Shown here: one piece after another, positions 25,135 through 32,560 of the stretch
Position numbering within the stretch: the first letter of the stretch is position 1
How the letters are laid out: each line of letters begins with the position of its first letter
NCBI RefSeq assembly: GCF_017114915.1
Contig: NZ_JAAUOE010000042.1
Span: 1 to 41,449, forward strand
DNA: 41,449 nt
Origin: Pseudomonas frederiksbergensis
Lineage (GTDB): Bacteria > Pseudomonadota > Gammaproteobacteria > Pseudomonadales > Pseudomonadaceae
Reading direction: 5' to 3'
Program-made: the position numbers and the translations under genes
The notes under the pieces: generated by a model
The model's database searches: none
Told to the model about the DNA's origin: nothing
What the model saw: the letters and a program-made list of their open reading frames with translations, nothing else

Positions 25135-25167
25135 AAAAAAAACGGCGACTGCTGGCACAGTCGCCGT
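25135..25167 (-). terminator. Rho-independent terminator for the leftward yeiH operon
   Basis: ACGGCGACTG (25142-25151) and CAGTCGCCGT (25158-25167) form a perfect 10-bp stem around CTGGCA. The eight A at 25135-25142 become a U-run when read leftward. It serves the operon ending at 25298 and also separates it from the convergent immunity gene. Confidence 0.85.
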
Positions 25168-25250
25168 AAAAGAACCGGTGTCAGGGACACCGGCCGAGAG
25201 TCCCACCGCGCCATGGAGGCAACGCAGTGCAACGCCGCTCGTGAATGAAA

Positions 25251-25288
25251 GTCCTGTGGCGAGGGAGCAAGCTCCCTCGCCACAGGAT
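25251..25288. repeat. REP-like perfect hairpin (CCTGTGGCGAGGGAG type)
   Basis: CCTGTGGCGAGGGAG and CTCCCTCGCCACAGG are perfect 15-bp arms (25253-25267 and 25272-25286) around CAAG. This is a second REP class of fluorescent pseudomonads, distinct from the GTAGGAGC class elsewhere in the window. It directly follows the yeiH-type gene and TTTT follows on the + strand. Confidence 0.75.
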
Positions 25289-25297
25289 TTTGTGTGC

Positions 25298-26308
25298 CTA
25301 CAGCCCCCAGCGCAGCAACAGCAACACCAGCACAACCAGGAACACCGTCTCCCCCACCATCAGCAGAATGGGTTTGATGCCAACCGCCGCCAGCTCCTTG
25401 AGCTGAGTCTTCATGCCCAGGGCGCTGATGGAAACCACCAGGCACCAACGCGACAATTCATTGACCGATCCCTGCACCACCGGGGCTATCCAGCCAGTGC
25501 TGTTGATACAGGCCAGAATCAGAAACCCGACGGCGAACCATGGCAGCAGCGGCGGTCGTTTGCCGGCCGGGTCGGCGCCCTGCATGCGGGAAATCATCGC
25601 GGCGCAAACGATCACCGGCAGCAGCATCGCCACCCGCATCAACTTGACCACCGTGGCGGTATCGCCGGTCTCGGTCGACAGGCTGTAGCCGGCACCGACG
25701 ACCTGGGCAACATCGTGGATGGTCGCCCCCAGGAACACCCCCGCCACTTGCGGCGACAACGACAGCCAATTGGCAATCATCGGGTACACGATCATCGCCA
25801 GGGTCGACAGCGCCGACACCCCGATCACCGTGAACAACGTCGCGCGTTCTTTCTGCGGATGGTTGGGCAATGCCGCCGCCAGCGCCAACGCGGCGGATGC
25901 ACCACAAATGGCGGTGGCCCCACCGGTGAGCATGCCGAACAAACGCTGGAACCCCAGCGCCTTGGCCGCGATCACCGAGACGCCGATCGTCACCGCCACC
26001 ACAATCACCACCAGCGCCACAGGCTTCCAGCCCAGCGCGGCCATCTGTTCGAGGGTGATGCGCATGCCCAATAACGCCACGCCAATGCGCAACACCGTGC
26101 GGGCCGTGAATTCGATGCCCGCCTTGCAGGCACCATCACTGGCCAGGAAGTTCAGCGCCATGCCCAACAGCAAGGCAAACAGCATCACCGGCGCACCGTA
26201 ATGCTCGGACAAAAAGGAGGCGGCCGCCGCCACGATCAGACTGACGACAAAACCCGGTGCCAGTTCGCGCGTTCGGCTATGGATACGGGTGAGCGCGATC
26301 GCGTTCAT
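25298..26308 (-). CDS. YeiH-family putative sulfate/sulfite exporter
   Basis: 336-residue inner-membrane protein with about ten helices. YeiH/PSE family signatures are seen: GATAICGASAALA, FLGATIHDVAQVVGAGY and a C-terminal GMKTQLKEL segment. Family members are proposed to export sulfate or sulfite during sulfonate breakdown, though few are tested. The ATG at 26308 overlaps the Rieske stop by 4 bp (ATGA), so it is translationally coupled. As the last gene of an operon with a TauD/TfdA dioxygenase, a sulfite or sulfate exporter role fits desulfonation, but this is inference. Confidence 0.85.
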   Translation of the reverse strand: MNAIALTRIHSRTRELAPGFVVSLIVAAAASFLSEHYGAPVMLFALLLGMALNFLASDGACKAGIEFTARTVLRIGVALLGMRITLEQMAALGWKPVALVVIVVAVTIGVSVIAAKALGFQRLFGMLTGGATAICGASAALALAAALPNHPQKERATLFTVIGVSALSTLAMIVYPMIANWLSLSPQVAGVFLGATIHDVAQVVGAGYSLSTETGDTATVVKLMRVAMLLPVIVCAAMISRMQGADPAGKRPPLLPWFAVGFLILACINSTGWIAPVVQGSVNELSRWCLVVSISALGMKTQLKELAAVGIKPILLMVGETVFLVVLVLLLLRWGL

Positions 26309-26631
26309 GGCGCGGACTCCTCGCAAGCGATGACGATGAATGCCTGGCCGTCGATGATCTCGACGGGGTAATTGGCGACTTTGAGCACGGTTGAATTGAG
26401 CAGATAGCCGCTGCGCAGATCGAAGCGCAGGCCATGGGCGCCGCATTGAATCACCCGCCCTTCAAGGCGCCCGCCACACAGCGAGGCACCCTGATGGGGG
26501 CAACTGTCGTCGATGGCGAACAGGTCGCCTTCGACGTTGAATAACGCCAGGCTTTTGCCATCGAATTCGAACAGCGCACGACCACCTGTCTGCGGGAGTT
26601 TTCCAGCGGGCACGGGGATTCGAAGACTCAT
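26305..26631 (-). CDS. Small Rieske [2Fe-2S] protein
   Basis: 108 residues, a stand-alone Rieske domain of the ferredoxin or nitrite-reductase small-subunit type. The cluster ligands are Cys44 and His46 (CPHQG) and Cys63 and His66 (CGAHG). It is too short to be an oxygenase alpha subunit and would act as a soluble electron carrier. It overlaps both neighbours by 4 bp (ATGA at 26628-26631 and 26305-26308). No dedicated Rieske oxygenase is in the operon, so its partner may be encoded elsewhere or be one of the other redox proteins here. Confidence 0.9.
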   Translation of the reverse strand: MSLRIPVPAGKLPQTGGRALFEFDGKSLALFNVEGDLFAIDDSCPHQGASLCGGRLEGRVIQCGAHGLRFDLRSGYLLNSTVLKVANYPVEIIDGQAFIVIACEESAP

Positions 26632-27305
26632 GCCGGTTGCCGCGCGCGATGACTGTCGAGCAAGGCTTCATGCATGGCGCCAAGCAGCACTTCGGCAGGC
26701 TGCGCGCCCACTACCGTCAAGCGACGGTCGAACTGAAAACTGGGCACGCCGCTGGCTGCTCCCGCCTCGTTGCCGATGTAAGGATCGCCGTCGCCTTTCA
26801 GGAAGGGGGCCATGACATCAGGGTCGAAACCACACGACTGGGCGATGGCAAGCAAGGTCTCCTGGCAGCCCAGATCCTCACCGCTCTCTGATCCCTGAAG
26901 CTGGAAATAGGCTGCGAACAAACGCTCAAGCAAAACATCACGTTGGGCGCTATTGCCCAGCACGCTCGCACGCTCCAGCAAACGATGGGCGTCGGCGGTA
27001 TTGGGCATGCGGGTGATGCGGCTCAAATCGATGGGCACGCCCGCCGCCATCGCAGCCTGCTGCACCTGGGCCTGGCGCATCGCTACGGCTTCAGGACTGC
27101 CCAGACGCTTGAGGTAAAAATCGGCGAAGGACCCGCCCTGTGCCGGCAGCTGCGGCAGCAATTGCACCCCGTGCCACACCGTGGTGATTTCCACGTCGGG
27201 TTGCTGGATACGCAGCAGGTCTTGCGCGCGCTCCAGTTGACGCTTGCCGATCAGGCACCAGGGACAGATGAAATCGAAAAACACATCAATACGTAAACGA
27301 CTCAC
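26628..27305 (-). CDS. DsbA-family FrnE-like oxidoreductase / 2-hydroxychromene-2-carboxylate isomerase-like protein
   Basis: 225 residues from a GTG start at 27305 (AGAGG about 7 bases upstream). It opens SRLRIDVFFDFICPWCLIGKRQ with the redox motif CPWC at 14-17, and carries GVPSFQFDRRLTVVGAQ with the cis-Pro near the C-terminus. There is no signal peptide, so it is cytoplasmic, like FrnE and HCCA-isomerase relatives. The GTG overlaps the MFS stop as GTGA. The open frame continues upstream antisense-like through the MFS gene, but that part is a shadow and not protein-like. It may be a disulfide or glutathione-linked isomerase step of the pathway. The two-cysteine motif favours a redox role over HCCA isomerase. 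Confidence 0.82.
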   Translation of the reverse strand: MSRLRIDVFFDFICPWCLIGKRQLERAQDLLRIQQPDVEITTVWHGVQLLPQLPAQGGSFADFYLKRLGSPEAVAMRQAQVQQAAMAAGVPIDLSRITRMPNTADAHRLLERASVLGNSAQRDVLLERLFAAYFQLQGSESGEDLGCQETLLAIAQSCGFDPDVMAPFLKGDGDPYIGNEAGAASGVPSFQFDRRLTVVGAQPAEVLLGAMHEALLDSHRARQPA

Positions 27306-28633
27306 AACTTCACCTCTAACACCGCTTTGCCAATCGAATCGTGGACTTGCTCGCCCTGAAGCCGGGCCATGTCCTTGTGGTAATGACACTTGGCGTAGAA
27401 GAACACGGCCGCTGCCGCGATGCTGACCAGTGGCACCATTTGAAAAGCCGCCTGCAAGCCGATGAAGTCGGACACCCGGCCGGTGATGAACGGCCCCGGC
27501 GCCAGCCCCAGCATGTTGTTGGCCAGGGTCAGCGTGGCGAAGGCCGTGCCATGGACCGAGTAATGGGTCAGGTTGGCAACCATGGCGCCGCAAGGGCCGG
27601 TCGTGCCGGCGGCAATCAACATCCCCAGGCAGATCAGCACCAATTGCACAGGCCCTGCCGGGAGCGCGAATGCCGCCGACAACAGCAGACAACTGCCCAG
27701 GCAATAGGCGATGGCCAAAGCGACTTTGCGCTCCGGCGAATGGCGACACAGGCGATCGCTGAGCATGCCGCACAGGATCATCCCCGCGCCGCTGCACAGC
27801 ACGATGATCGCCGCGACACCGCCCGCCTTGTCCGTGGCCATGGCGTAATAACGATTGAGGTAACTGGGCATCCACACAATCACGGTGCCGCCGACAAACA
27901 GTTGCAAGCCACTGCCAATGTAGGCAGCGATCACCGAGCGGCTGGAAAACAGCGTGCGCAACGGACGCTTGACCGCCGCAGCCGCCTTGTTCGCCGCCTG
28001 CGCAGCACGTTGCGGAGCGATGCGTGCTTCCTTGACGATGACCGGGTAAAGCACCGCCAGCAGCAGGCCGAACAGTGCCATGCCGGCGAACGACCAGCGC
28101 CAGCCCAGTTTGGCGGCGATGGCACCGCCCAGCGCCATGCCCAACACCGAACCGAACATGCCGCCCGCCATGAACGCACTGGCCAGGGTGGCACGCATGT
28201 GTTTGGGAAACACCGAAATCACCACCGCGATGCCGACGCTGCCATAGGCCGCTTCGCCGACACCCACCATGAAGCGGGCGATGAACATCTGCGGGTAGTC
28301 CTGCGCCAATGCGCAGCCCAGTGTGGCCAGGCTCCACAACAGCGCCATCAATGCCAGGCTTTTGACCCGACCGAAGCGATCCGCCAACAACGACAAGGGA
28401 AAGGTAAGCAGGCCGACCATCAAAGCGACAATGCCACTGAGCAGGCCGAGCTGACCGTCGCTCAGGGCCCACTCGCCCTTGAGCATCGGGAACACCGCAT
28501 TGAGTACCTGACGCGACATGTAATCGGAAATCAACAGGCCGAACGTCAGTGCAAAGACGATCCAGGCGTACTTGCGCGCAACGCCGACGCCACTGCCGTC
28601 GTCATCGTCTGCGGCGATGGGGTGAAAGGCCAT
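27302..28633 (-). CDS. MFS transporter, probable anion/organic-acid carrier
   Basis: 443-residue major facilitator with 12 predicted helices. Loop 2-3 motif LLADRFGRVKSLA and helix 1 segment DYMSRQVLNAVFPMLKGEWALSDGQLGLL resemble the anion:cation symporter and aromatic-acid type carriers. The ATG at 28633 (MAFHPIAADDDD) has GAGGAGG upstream; a longer in-frame start at 28729 would overlap the BKACE gene and is rejected. It is placed between the BKACE and DsbA-like genes in a single leftward operon, so it probably imports the pathway substrate. Confidence 0.9.
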   Translation of the reverse strand: MAFHPIAADDDDGSGVGVARKYAWIVFALTFGLLISDYMSRQVLNAVFPMLKGEWALSDGQLGLLSGIVALMVGLLTFPLSLLADRFGRVKSLALMALLWSLATLGCALAQDYPQMFIARFMVGVGEAAYGSVGIAVVISVFPKHMRATLASAFMAGGMFGSVLGMALGGAIAAKLGWRWSFAGMALFGLLLAVLYPVIVKEARIAPQRAAQAANKAAAAVKRPLRTLFSSRSVIAAYIGSGLQLFVGGTVIVWMPSYLNRYYAMATDKAGGVAAIIVLCSGAGMILCGMLSDRLCRHSPERKVALAIAYCLGSCLLLSAAFALPAGPVQLVLICLGMLIAAGTTGPCGAMVANLTHYSVHGTAFATLTLANNMLGLAPGPFITGRVSDFIGLQAAFQMVPLVSIAAAAVFFYAKCHYHKDMARLQGEQVHDSIGKAVLEVKL

Positions 28634-28725
28634 GCAGCCTCCTCGAAGCTTTGTTTTATTGTTGTTATCAAGCGTGTCGCAGTGCCGCGAGCGGGAGGCC
28701 ATTGACCGCCCGCCTCGTCTGCCGA

Positions 28726-29778
28726 TCAACCGCGTTGCGGCACACCTTTTTGCCCAGCCTTGCGGTTGGGGGCCATGCCATTGGCCAACAGGGTTTCTTC
28801 GATGCTTGGGTACTGCACACCGATGCGATAGATCTCGCGGGCTTCTTTGCCCGTGGCGATTTCGCGACCCAGTTCATGGGCGATGCGTACGGTTTGCTCG
28901 ATTTGCTGCACCGAGCTGAAACGCTTGCCCTTGTGATCAATGATAGTGTCTTCGATGCCTACACGCGGGTGCATGCCCATGGCCAGCGCCATGGTGTTGA
29001 ACGGCAACACGTTCTTGAGCAGCGACTCGGCGGTCAGGGTGCAGCCATCCGGCGCACGGTGGATGAAGTTGAAGAAGTTGAACGGATTAGGGCCATCGAA
29101 ACCGCCGCCGATGCCGATCCAGGTCAGGTTCAACGGTCCCCTGTACACGCCTTTGCGCACCAGGCGTTCAAGGGTCTCCATGGCATGCATGCCAGTCAGT
29201 TGGAAATGCGGCTGGATGCCGTTGTCCATCAGACGCTTGAGGTGTTCGGCGACCCAGGCTGGGCCAGCCGGTACGGTCATTTCGCTGTAAGCCGCCTGAT
29301 AGGCAGGATTGGCCAGGGACGTGCCTTCCAGGTATTCCGGATACAGCAGCTCCATGATGTTCATCTGGGTGGTGTTGATGGCCACCGTGACCTGATCCGG
29401 TTTTGGCGTCAGCTCCGCCAGCATGTGGCGCGTATCGTCAGACAGCCACTTGGCCGCTTCGCCATCGCTTTCGGGTGCGAAGGAAATCGAACCGCCGACC
29501 TGGATGATCATGTCCGGCACGGCTTCACGCACGCCGGCGATCAACTCGTTGAACTTGGACAGACGCTTGGAGCCCTTGCCGTCCAGTTCACGCACGTGCA
29601 AGTGCAATACCGTGGCACCCGCCTCATAACAATCGACCGCTTTCTGCACCTGTTCATCCATGGTCAGCGGGATGTCTTCGGGAAAGTCTTCCGGCATCCA
29701 CTCCGGGCCATACGGAGCCACGGTGATGACCACCTTTTCCATGTTTTCCGGGTGCAGGGAATCGTCGAAGAATTGCAT
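28726..29778 (-). CDS. BKACE (beta-keto acid cleavage enzyme, DUF849)
   Basis: 350 residues, a metal-dependent TIM-barrel of the 3-keto-5-aminohexanoate cleavage family. Zinc ligands are His59 and His61 (VLHLHVRELDGKGS); the substrate/CoA loop MGMHPRVGIEDT and GIGGGFDGPNPFNF are seen downstream. BKACEs condense a beta-keto acid with acetyl-CoA and split it to acetoacetate plus a new acyl-CoA; substrates vary with subfamily (dehydrocarnitine, 3-oxoadipate, 3-keto-5-aminohexanoate and others). GGAG precedes the ATG. No L-carnitine dehydrogenase, thioesterase or lysine fermentation gene is nearby, so the known roles do not fit. The neighbouring dioxygenase and oxidoreductase probably make its beta-keto acid. 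Confidence 0.88.
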   Translation of the reverse strand: MQFFDDSLHPENMEKVVITVAPYGPEWMPEDFPEDIPLTMDEQVQKAVDCYEAGATVLHLHVRELDGKGSKRLSKFNELIAGVREAVPDMIIQVGGSISFAPESDGEAAKWLSDDTRHMLAELTPKPDQVTVAINTTQMNIMELLYPEYLEGTSLANPAYQAAYSEMTVPAGPAWVAEHLKRLMDNGIQPHFQLTGMHAMETLERLVRKGVYRGPLNLTWIGIGGGFDGPNPFNFFNFIHRAPDGCTLTAESLLKNVLPFNTMALAMGMHPRVGIEDTIIDHKGKRFSSVQQIEQTVRIAHELGREIATGKEAREIYRIGVQYPSIEETLLANGMAPNRKAGQKGVPQRG

Positions 29779-29864
29779 GGGTTACTCCTGTTCTTATGAT
29801 TGTTCCGCACGCCCAGATCGTGCCGGGCAGGCGTGTCTACGAGAGCGAATGCAGTTGCGGTCGA

Positions 29865-30713
29865 TCAGTAAGTCTTGTCGCCGATGATGCCGGCGCGTTC
29901 CATCTTGCGATGGCACGGCGGGTAATCCATCACGGCGTAGTGCTGGGTACTGCGGTTGTCCCAGATGGCGATGCTGTTGGGTTTCCAGCGCCAGCGCACC
30001 TGGTACTCGGGGATGTACGCCTGGCTGATCAGGTAGCGCAGCAGCTCGCTGGCGCCTGGGTTGGCGTCCTGGCCGAAACGCACCCGCTCGGGGGTGTGGT
30101 AGTTGCTCAGGTGGGTAGTAAAGGCGTTGACGAACAGCACCTTTTCGCCAGTCTCCGGATGAGTACGGACCACCGGATGCTCGGCATCCGGGTACATCGC
30201 CTTGAGCGCCAGACGCTTTTCAATCGGCATGGCGGCACCGAAACTCGCTTCGATGCTGTGGCGCGCACGCAGGTCGGCGATCTTCGCCTTTACGTCATCG
30301 GGCAACCGCGCGTAGGCCTCCACCATGTTGGCCCACATGGTGTCGCCACCGACTGGCGGGCACTCCACACAACGCAGCACACAGCCCATCGGCGGCGCTT
30401 CGCGCCAGGTTGCATCGGTGTGCCAGGCGTTCTCGTAACGGTCCATGGGCTGGTCCGGGCGCTTGTAGATGCGCACCAGCCCTGGATGATCCGGGTCACT
30501 GCCGGCCACCGGGTGATCCTCCAGTTCGCCAAAGCGCCGGGCGAAGGCCACGTGCTCGGCGCGGGTGATCTCCTGATCACGCAGAAACACCACGCGATGC
30601 TTGAGCAACTGAGCACGAATCTCGGCAAAAAGACCGTCGTCATGCACCGCATCGGCGAGGTTCACGCCCAGCAGTTCCGCGCCAATGCTGCAGGTCAATT
30701 GTTCGACTTTCAT
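29865..30713 (-). CDS. TauD/TfdA-family 2-oxoglutarate/Fe(II) dioxygenase
   Basis: 282 residues, normal for the family. The iron triad is His98 and Asp100 (WHTDATW) and His258 (WDNRSTQHYAV); a 2-oxoglutarate-binding Arg lies about 11 residues later (HRKMERAG, Arg269 or Arg273). Members hydroxylate taurine and other sulfonates, alkyl sulfates, phenoxyacetates or betaines, often releasing sulfite or an aldehyde. It lies between the quinone oxidoreductase (14 bp gap) and BKACE genes. With a YeiH-type exporter in the same operon, a sulfonate or sulfate-ester substrate is attractive. A herbicide-like ether or a quaternary amine is also possible. Confidence 0.9.
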   Translation of the reverse strand: MKVEQLTCSIGAELLGVNLADAVHDDGLFAEIRAQLLKHRVVFLRDQEITRAEHVAFARRFGELEDHPVAGSDPDHPGLVRIYKRPDQPMDRYENAWHTDATWREAPPMGCVLRCVECPPVGGDTMWANMVEAYARLPDDVKAKIADLRARHSIEASFGAAMPIEKRLALKAMYPDAEHPVVRTHPETGEKVLFVNAFTTHLSNYHTPERVRFGQDANPGASELLRYLISQAYIPEYQVRWRWKPNSIAIWDNRSTQHYAVMDYPPCHRKMERAGIIGDKTY

Positions 30714-30727
30714 GGAAGACGGCTCCC

Positions 30728-31708
30728 TTAAATGACGAAAATCGATGAGCCCGTGGTCTTGCGTGATTCCAGGTCGCGATGGGCCTGGACGGCATCCTGC
30801 AAGGCATAGTGCTGGTTGATCTCGATCCTGATCCGGCCGCTGCCGACATGGCCGAACAACTCATTGGCCAACGCGGTTTTTTCCGCCGGGTCGGCGATGT
30901 AGTCGGCCAGGGCCGGACGGGTCATGAACAGCGAGCCTTTCATCGCCAGCAGTACCGGATCGACAGCCGGAATCGGACCGGAGGCCGTACCGACGCACAC
31001 CATCAGGCCGCGACGCTTGAGCGAATCCAGGGAACCCATGAAGGTGTTCTTGCCAACACTGTCGAACACCACGTTGACACCAACGCCGTCCGTCAACTCG
31101 CGAACACGCTGGGCGACATCTTCATGGCTGTAATTGATCACATGGTCGCAGCCATGGGCCCGGGCGATTTCACCCTTGACCTCGGTGGACACGGTGCCGA
31201 TGACGGTCAGCCCGAGCAGCTTGGCCCACTGCGACACAATCAGGCCCACGCCACCGGCAGCGGCATGCAGCAGAATGCTGTCGCCGGCCTTGAAGTCGTA
31301 AATGCGCCGCATCAGGTACGACGACGTCAGGCCGCGCATGGTCATGGCCGCGGCGGTCTCGAAACTGATGGTTTCCGGCAGCTTGATCAGCGGCGCGGCC
31401 GGGATCAGGCGTTCGGTGCTGTAGGCGCCCAAGGTATTGAGAAAACCGGTGTAGGTGACACGATCCCCCACCCGTACGTTGGTCACCCCCTCGCCGATCG
31501 CCTGGACCACACCAGAGGCTTCGACCCCCATGCCGTTGGGCATCGGGATCGGGTAGGTGCCATTGCGAAAGTAGGTATCGGCATAGTTCAGGCCAACCGC
31601 CACATGACGCAGACGCACCTGGCCCGGACCGGGCTCGCCGACTTCGACGTCCTCATAACGGAGGACTTCGGGACCACCGGTTTCGTAGAAGCGTACGGCT
31701 TTGGCCAT
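30728..31708 (-). CDS. NADPH:quinone oxidoreductase family protein (zinc-independent MDR)
   Basis: 326 residues, a QOR-type medium-chain reductase. The start MAKAVRFYETGGPEVLRYEDV is classical; the nucleotide loop HAAAGGVGL and FRNGTYPIPMPNGMGVEASGVV match bacterial Qor, and the structural-zinc cysteines of alcohol dehydrogenases are absent. The ATG at 31708 has GGAG upstream, whereas an in-frame start at 31855 would add a tail lacking family features. It is the first gene of the leftward seven-gene operon, so its upstream region should hold the operon promoter. It may reduce an enone or quinone-like intermediate. Confidence 0.9.
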   Translation of the reverse strand: MAKAVRFYETGGPEVLRYEDVEVGEPGPGQVRLRHVAVGLNYADTYFRNGTYPIPMPNGMGVEASGVVQAIGEGVTNVRVGDRVTYTGFLNTLGAYSTERLIPAAPLIKLPETISFETAAAMTMRGLTSSYLMRRIYDFKAGDSILLHAAAGGVGLIVSQWAKLLGLTVIGTVSTEVKGEIARAHGCDHVINYSHEDVAQRVRELTDGVGVNVVFDSVGKNTFMGSLDSLKRRGLMVCVGTASGPIPAVDPVLLAMKGSLFMTRPALADYIADPAEKTALANELFGHVGSGRIRIEINQHYALQDAVQAHRDLESRKTTGSSIFVI

Positions 31709-31794
31709 TTTTCTTATTCTCCAGTCTGCAAGATTGGCGTGCAGCGTCGATTTGCGCTGACTGGACTGTAGGACGCCGCCAGAGGAGCCGCTTC

Positions 31795-31826
31795 TCATCA
31801 GACGACAATGGCTTTTCATTTGATGA
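31795..31826. promoter_or_regulatory. Inverted repeat TCATCA-N20-TGATGA upstream of the seven-gene operon
   Basis: TCATCA (31795-31800) and TGATGA (31821-31826) are inverted arms about 90 bp before the quinone oxidoreductase start. It may be an operator for that operon. No regulator gene is in the operon, and this is a short repeat that could occur by chance. Confidence 0.3.
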
Positions 31827-31916
31827 CAGTGAGCCGGCAGGCATCGATTGGCCACTCGTCGGGAGGCCTGACGCGACCAATTGACTTCGATGGGTGTCTG
31901 CGCAATTATTATTTAC

Positions 31917-31942
31917 ATCGCATACGATACAAACGTATACGA
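31917..31942. promoter_or_regulatory. Two tandem near-palindromes TCGcATACGA and aCGTATACGA before ohr-like gene
   Basis: TCGCATACGA (31918-31927) and ACGTATACGA (31933-31942) each match TCGTATACGA at 9 of 10 bases, with starts 15 bp apart. They lie 41-66 bp ahead of the peroxidase start codon in an AT-rich promoter-like stretch (TTATTATTTACAT before, ACATAAATCACATCATT after). The likely local binder is the OhrR/MarR protein encoded downstream. Confidence 0.6.
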
Positions 31943-31982
31943 CACATAAATCACATCATTCGAAACGTAGAGGATCCACCCC

Positions 31983-32435
31983 ATGAGCAAGATCGAAAAA
32001 GTCCTGATGACCGGCAAGACTCACACCACCGTCAGCGCCGCTGGCAACACTTCGCGTGGCCATAACGGCAGCCTCGACATCACGCTGTCGACGCCTGGAA
32101 ACGCGAAGCCGGCGCACGTGTTCACCGCTATTCAGCCACACCCAACCGCCGAGCAACTGTTCGCCGGCGCATGGTCGGCCTGCTACACCGCCGCCGTCGG
32201 GCTCGTGGCCAATGACATGAATGTGGTGCTGCCGTCTGATCTGTCCGTCGACATCGAAGTCGATCTGGGCCAGACCGGCGCGGCCTACTTCCTTCAGGCT
32301 CGATTGACGCTCCGCGTGCCGGGGCTGGCGCACGACGTTGCGACGACACTGGCGCACACCGCCGATCAAATTTGCCCGTACTCGAAAGCGACGCGCGGCA
32401 ATATCGACGTGGCCCTGAACGTCCTCACGGCCTAA
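31983..32435 (+). CDS. Ohr/OsmC-family organic hydroperoxide reductase
   Basis: 150 residues. The two redox cysteines of Ohr are present: Cys67 in FAGAWSACYTAAVG and Cys131 in ADQICPYSKATRGNIDV. These proteins reduce organic and fatty-acid hydroperoxides in the cytoplasm using lipoylated partners. The sequence is closer to the variant group seen in Burkholderia and rhizobia (LFAGAWSACY, PYSKATRGNIDV) than to the usual Pseudomonas Ohr, and the codon choice (many GCG, ACG and TCG) differs somewhat from neighbours. The ATG at 31983 follows AGAGGATCCACCCC. It is immediately followed by the regulator gene at 32561 in the same direction. Confidence 0.9.
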   Translation: MSKIEKVLMTGKTHTTVSAAGNTSRGHNGSLDITLSTPGNAKPAHVFTAIQPHPTAEQLFAGAWSACYTAAVGLVANDMNVVLPSDLSVDIEVDLGQTGAAYFLQARLTLRVPGLAHDVATTLAHTADQICPYSKATRGNIDVALNVLTA

Positions 32436-32449
32436 CGCGCCACATATGT

Positions 32450-32472
32450 CGCATGCGCTTTAAGCGCATGCG
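32450..32472. terminator. Perfect palindrome downstream of ohr-like gene
   Basis: CGCATGCGCTT (32450-32460) and AAGCGCATGCG (32462-32472) pair over 11 bp with a single central T. In RNA it would give a strong stem with a small loop, but no U-run follows. It could stabilise the ohr message end, partly terminate before the regulator gene, or be a DNA-binding site. Confidence 0.45.
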
Positions 32473-32502
32473 AATAACAAAGCCAAGCCCATTCCGATAA
32501 AA

Positions 32503-32512
32503 TCGTACACGA
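32503..32512. promoter_or_regulatory. TCGTACACGA near-palindrome upstream of the OhrR-like gene
   Basis: TCGTACACGA matches TCGTATACGA at 9 of 10 positions and lies 48 bp before the regulator start. With the paired sites at 31917-31942 it suggests autoregulation of both genes by the MarR-family protein. Confidence 0.5.
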
Positions 32513-32560
32513 GGTATCTTTTGCCTTTGCGAGCCTTCAACTTGGCCAATGAGGAAGCAC

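Noticed and set aside
27306..28472. Long open frame extending the DsbA-like gene upstream to 614 codons
   Set aside because: The extra part runs through the MFS gene in another frame and reads as His/Arg/Gly-rich shadow; the family start SRLRIDVFFDF with a GTG and a ribosome site fixes the true beginning at 27305.
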